Origin: Pseudorhodobacter antarcticus
Lineage (GTDB): Bacteria > Pseudomonadota > Alphaproteobacteria > Rhodobacterales > Rhodobacteraceae
Direction of reading: 5' to 3'
DNA: 8,441 bases
Assembly: GCA_945861995.1 (NCBI GenBank)
Contig: CAMAWZ010000094.1
Location: forward strand, 1-8,441
Position 1 is the first letter of the stretch; every line of letters starts with the position of its first letter. A program made the position numbers and the translations under genes. Below are positions 6,064-8,441 of this stretch, piece after piece. The notes under the pieces were generated by a model. It had not been told where the DNA came from and made no database searches. It was given only the letters and a program-made list of their open reading frames with translations.

Positions 6064-6837
6064 ATGGATTTGGGAATTGCGGGCAAGCGGGCGCTGGTAT
6101 GCGCCGCCAGCAAAGGGCTGGGGCGCGGCTGTGCGCTGGCCTTGGCCGAGGCGGGGGTGGATTTGGTCATCACCGCGCGCGGAGCAGATGCGCTAGCGGC
6201 CACTGCGGCGCAGGCGCGCGCCTTGGGCGTGTCTGTCACCATAGTTTTGGGCGATATCACAACGCACGAGGGGCGCGCAGCGGCCCTTGCCCACGGCCCT
6301 TATGATATTTTGATCACCAACGCGGGCGGCCCGCCCGCAGGGCAGTGGAGCGATTTTTCGCGCGAGGATTTTATCCGCGCGCTGGACGCCAATATGCTGA
6401 CCCCGATCGCGCTGATGCAGGCCTGCCTGCCGCATATGATCGGGCAGAAATGGGGCCGCGTGGTCAATATCACCTCGCAGTCGGTCAAAGCGCCCATTGC
6501 GGTGTTGGGCCTGTCAAACTCTGCGCGCACGGGGCTGACGGGCTTTGTGGCGGGCACGGCGCGGGCGGTGGCGGGGCACGGCGTGTGCATCAACAACCTT
6601 CTACCTGGCAGCCATGATACCGACCGCATTGCATCCCTGAACGGGGCCGACGCGGCAAAGCGCGGCGTGCCCATCGCGCAGGTCTATGCCGAAAACGCTG
6701 CCGAGATTCCCGCAGGGCGTATTGGCACAGCTGAGGAATTTGGCGCAATGGCGGCGTTTTTGTGCAGCACGAAAGCAGGGTTTATCGTGGGGCAAAACAT
6801 CCTTCTGGACGGCGGGGCCATCAACGCAACGCTTTAG
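6064..6837 (+). CDS. SDR-family oxidoreductase-like protein with degenerate catalytic site
   Basis: A 257-residue cytoplasmic Rossmann-fold protein resembling 3-oxoacyl-ACP reductases. The nucleotide-binding loop is CAASKGLGRG (13-22), lacking the usual leading TG. NAGG (86-89), N110 and the Ser of NITS (S138) are in the expected places. The YxxxK pair should fall at 151 and 155, but those positions are Ser and Arg (LSNSAR). LLPG (179-182), the GRIGTAEEFGAMAAFLCS segment (218-235) and the terminal GQNILLDGG (243-251) are standard. This matches the known divergent group of BKR-like SDR proteins that retain the fold but not the perfect catalytic tetrad. Substrate and even oxidoreductase activity are therefore uncertain. 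The gene is divergent from prfC and 66 bp upstream of the ABC ATPase gene. The start at 6064 gives a normal N-terminus (MDLGIAGKRALV). The stop is TAG. Confidence 0.88.
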   Translation: MDLGIAGKRALVCAASKGLGRGCALALAEAGVDLVITARGADALAATAAQARALGVSVTIVLGDITTHEGRAAALAHGPYDILITNAGGPPAGQWSDFSREDFIRALDANMLTPIALMQACLPHMIGQKWGRVVNITSQSVKAPIAVLGLSNSARTGLTGFVAGTARAVAGHGVCINNLLPGSHDTDRIASLNGADAAKRGVPIAQVYAENAAEIPAGRIGTAEEFGAMAAFLCSTKAGFIVGQNILLDGGAINATL

Positions 6838-6843
6838 CAAAGC

Positions 6844-6872
6844 TTGCCGATGCGCCTGCGCCCTGCTAGTCA
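6844..6872 (+). promoter_or_regulatory. Candidate promoter of the ABC ATPase gene
   Basis: TTGCCG (6844-6849), a 17-base spacer and TAGTCA (6867-6872, within TGCTAGTCA) form a plausible -35/-10 pair in the gap after the SDR stop. A start near 6879 gives a leader of about 25 bases. The gene might then be transcribed separately from the SDR gene, although read-through is possible because no terminator lies between them. Confidence 0.35.
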
Positions 6873-6903
6873 AAGGCAGAACCTTAGCGATTTTGTAGGG
6901 AAA

Positions 6904-8019
6904 ATGTCCCAAGGCCAGCCCGATGTCACTGTGACCGCCCATCCGCGCCTGATGGTCGCAAACCTGTCGCGCCGTTTCTCGGGGGCAAGGGCGGCGGCGG
7001 TGCAGGATGTCTCGCTGAACATCGCAGCGGGGCGGGTGATGTGCCTTTTGGGCCCGTCTGGCTGCGGCAAATCGACCACCTTGCGCATGATCGCAGGGGT
7101 CGAGGCCCCCGACGCAGGGCAGATTGCGATGGATGGGCGCGTTGTGGTGGGCAGCGGCATTAACCTGCCCCCCGAAGCGCGCGGCGCAGGGCTGATGTTT
7201 CAAGATTTCGCACTGTTTCCGCATTTGACGGTGGCGGGCAATGTCGGCTTTGGGCTGGCGCGGGGGGATGCAAACAAAGCGGCCCGCGTTGGGGAGCTGT
7301 TGGAAAAAGTAGGCATGCTGGGGTTTGAACAGAAATATCCGCACGAACTCTCGGGCGGCGAGGCGCAGCGCGTGGCCCTTGCGCGCGCGCTGGCCCCGCG
7401 CCCGCGCGTCATGCTGATGGACGAGCCGTTTTCGGGCCTTGATAACCGCCTGCGCGACGGGATCCGCGATGCCACCTTGCAAATTTTGAAAGAAGAAGGC
7501 GCCGCCGTGCTGCTGGTGACGCACGAACCTGACGAAGCAATGCGTATGGGTGATGAAATTGCCCTGATGCGGGCAGGGCGGATTGTGCAGCGCGGCGCGC
7601 CCTATAACGTTTATAATGCGCCCATTGATCGCGCGGCGGCAGGGTTTTTTAGCGATATCAACGTGATACGGGGCATCTCGCGCGGGGCGCTGACCGATAC
7701 GCCCTTTGGCGCGTTTCTCACGCCAGGCCACAGCGATGGGGCAGCGGTGGATATAGTGATCCGCCCGCAGCATCTGAAAATTGACTTTGACCGCGCAGGA
7801 CGCGGGCCAAACCCCACTGTCCAAGATGGCACGGCCGCGCGGGGATGCGTGCAGCGCGCCCGCTTTTTGGGCCGCGAAAGTCTGGTAGAATTTGCGATGG
7901 ATTACGATGGATCGCGGCTGACGGCCTCGGTACCGGGGGTGTTTTTGCCGAGCCCCGGCACCGCGCTGTGGCTGATGATCCGCCGCGACCGCTGCCATGT
8001 CTTTCCATCGGTGGATTAA
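6904..8019 (+). CDS. ABC transporter ATP-binding protein, PotA/FbpC-like with C-terminal TOBE-like domain
   Basis: A 371-residue ATPase subunit that would power an ABC importer at the inner face of the cytoplasmic membrane. Motifs in order are Walker A GPSGCGKST (50-58), Q-loop in MFQDFALFPH (98-107), signature LSGGEAQR (149-156), Walker B VMLMDEPFSGLD (169-180, Glu174) and switch His207 in THEPDEAMRMGD. The roughly 130 residues after the ATPase core include IRPQHLKIDF (286-295) and end in LWLMIRRDRCHVFP, the form of a TOBE regulatory domain found in Fe3+, polyamine, sulfate and sugar importers. The order of motifs suggests the iron/polyamine-type branch, but the substrate cannot be read from sequence. 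No permease or binding protein is next to it. The ATG at 6904 follows TAGGGAAA; translation could formally extend up to 6844, but the extra residues look like non-coding leader. The stop is TAA, 36 bases before the convergent regulator's stop. Confidence 0.92.
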   Translation: MSQGQPDVTVTAHPRLMVANLSRRFSGARAAAVQDVSLNIAAGRVMCLLGPSGCGKSTTLRMIAGVEAPDAGQIAMDGRVVVGSGINLPPEARGAGLMFQDFALFPHLTVAGNVGFGLARGDANKAARVGELLEKVGMLGFEQKYPHELSGGEAQRVALARALAPRPRVMLMDEPFSGLDNRLRDGIRDATLQILKEEGAAVLLVTHEPDEAMRMGDEIALMRAGRIVQRGAPYNVYNAPIDRAAAGFFSDINVIRGISRGALTDTPFGAFLTPGHSDGAAVDIVIRPQHLKIDFDRAGRGPNPTVQDGTAARGCVQRARFLGRESLVEFAMDYDGSRLTASVPGVFLPSPGTALWLMIRRDRCHVFPSVD

Positions 8020-8035
8020 CGCGGCCTTGCACCTT

Positions 8036-8055
8036 GGGCCTTTGGCCAAAGCCCC
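8036..8055. terminator. Inverted repeat between convergent ABC ATPase and WYL regulator genes
   Basis: The 12-bp palindrome CTTTGGCCAAAG (8040-8051) is flanked by GGG on the left and CCCC on the right, so pairing extends outward after a C-C mismatch. It fills most of the 36-bp gap between two convergent stop codons, the position expected for a shared terminator. No T-run follows on either strand, so intrinsic termination would be weak. Confidence 0.35.
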
Positions 8056-8441
8056 TTACCGCGGCGGATGCAGCGCGCGAAAATCTGCCAACTCGCGCCC
8101 TGCTGTGCGCGCGAAAACCTCGCGTAGGGGGGTGACCATTTGAATGCGATCAAGGCGCAGAACACGAAAGGCTTGGGCGGTTTCGCAATAGGTCGCCAAT
8201 GTCCAAATACTTGATTTCAAATCCAAATACAGTGGGCGCATATCGCTGTGAGACAGAATGCTGGTCGGCTCGATATGGCTGATGCTGACATAAGTGCGTG
8301 CGCGTATGGCGCGGCGCAGGGCGGGCACAAAGGCGGGCGTGCGCGCCGCGCGGGGCGCTTTGGCGGCAAACAAATCAGATTTATCGCCGCTGGCAGGGGT
8401 GACGGCGGCAATCTTCGTGGCCAAACTGCGCGCGCCTTTGG
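8056..8441 (-). CDS. WYL-domain (YafY-type) transcriptional regulator, C-terminal part
   Basis: The reading frame is open from the right edge (first complete codon at 8439-8437) to TAA at 8058-8056, about 127 residues, and its N-terminus lies outside the window. KGARSLATKIAAVTP resembles the helical linker after the winged HTH in YafY-type regulators. LRRAIRARTYVSISH, DMRPLYLDLKSSIWTLATYCE and FRVLRLDRIQMV match the WYL-domain core, including the Trp-Thr-Leu-Ala form of the WYL motif and the Arg-x-Asp-Arg-Ile strand. WYL domains are thought to sense ligands or nucleic acids and control the attached DNA-binding domain (family knowledge). The TTG at 8424 is an internal Leu, not a start. The gene converges on the ABC ATPase gene; no regulatory link between them is visible. 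Confidence 0.82.
   Translation of the reverse strand, partial: KGARSLATKIAAVTPASGDKSDLFAAKAPRAARTPAFVPALRRAIRARTYVSISHIEPTSILSHSDMRPLYLDLKSSIWTLATYCETAQAFRVLRLDRIQMVTPLREVFARTAGRELADFRALHPPR

Noticed and set aside
6601..8049. 482-codon minus-strand open frame opposite the SDR and ABC genes
   Set aside because: It is a shadow of two well-supported plus-strand genes; its His/Arg/Ala-rich translation has no domain pattern.

Overview
The window looks like an ordinary chromosomal stretch of an alphaproteobacterium, most likely a member of the Rhodobacteraceae (Rhodobacterales). The evidence is high GC, the family-level flavour of every protein, an RNase J gene starting inside the stop codon of what looks like the pantothenate kinase gene coaX, a RhlE-type DEAD-box helicase with a long Arg/Asp-rich tail, and a WYL/YafY-type regulator. 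The placement rests on protein flavour and gene order, not on a database search.

Layout from left to right. Bases 1-49 hold the 3' end of a probable coaX, overlapping by ATGA the complete RNase J gene (46-1722, +). A 205-bp convergent spacer (1723-1927) is packed with G/C-tract hairpins, a long nested palindrome and a rho-independent-type terminator. The DEAD-box helicase runs leftwards (1928-3661, -). A divergent spacer (3662-3832) carries its probable promoter. A small PepSY/TM protein gene (3833-4414, +) has an in-frame TGA at codon 22. The gene for release factor 3, prfC (4411-6002, -), is split by a one-base deletion near 4958-4961. A 61-bp spacer with a 13-bp direct repeat precedes an SDR-family protein with a degenerate active site (6064-6837, +). 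Then come an orphan ABC-transporter ATPase with a TOBE-like domain (6904-8019, +) and, convergent to it, the C-terminal part of a WYL-domain regulator that runs off the right edge (8056-8441, -).

Functionally the left two thirds is rich in RNA and translation housekeeping: RNase J (RNA decay and 5' processing), a DEAD-box RNA helicase and RF3 (recycling of class-I release factors). The genes sit on alternating strands, so they are neighbours rather than an operon. The right third is metabolic, transport and regulatory accessory content with no obvious shared pathway.

I see no phage, insertion sequence, CRISPR array, tRNA, rRNA or toxin-antitoxin module, and nothing that amounts to a new multi-gene system. 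The most notable observations are two independent gene-breaking lesions about 1.1 kb apart (PepSY opal codon, prfC frameshift), the elaborate palindrome cluster downstream of RNase J, and the SDR protein lacking the catalytic Tyr and Lys.
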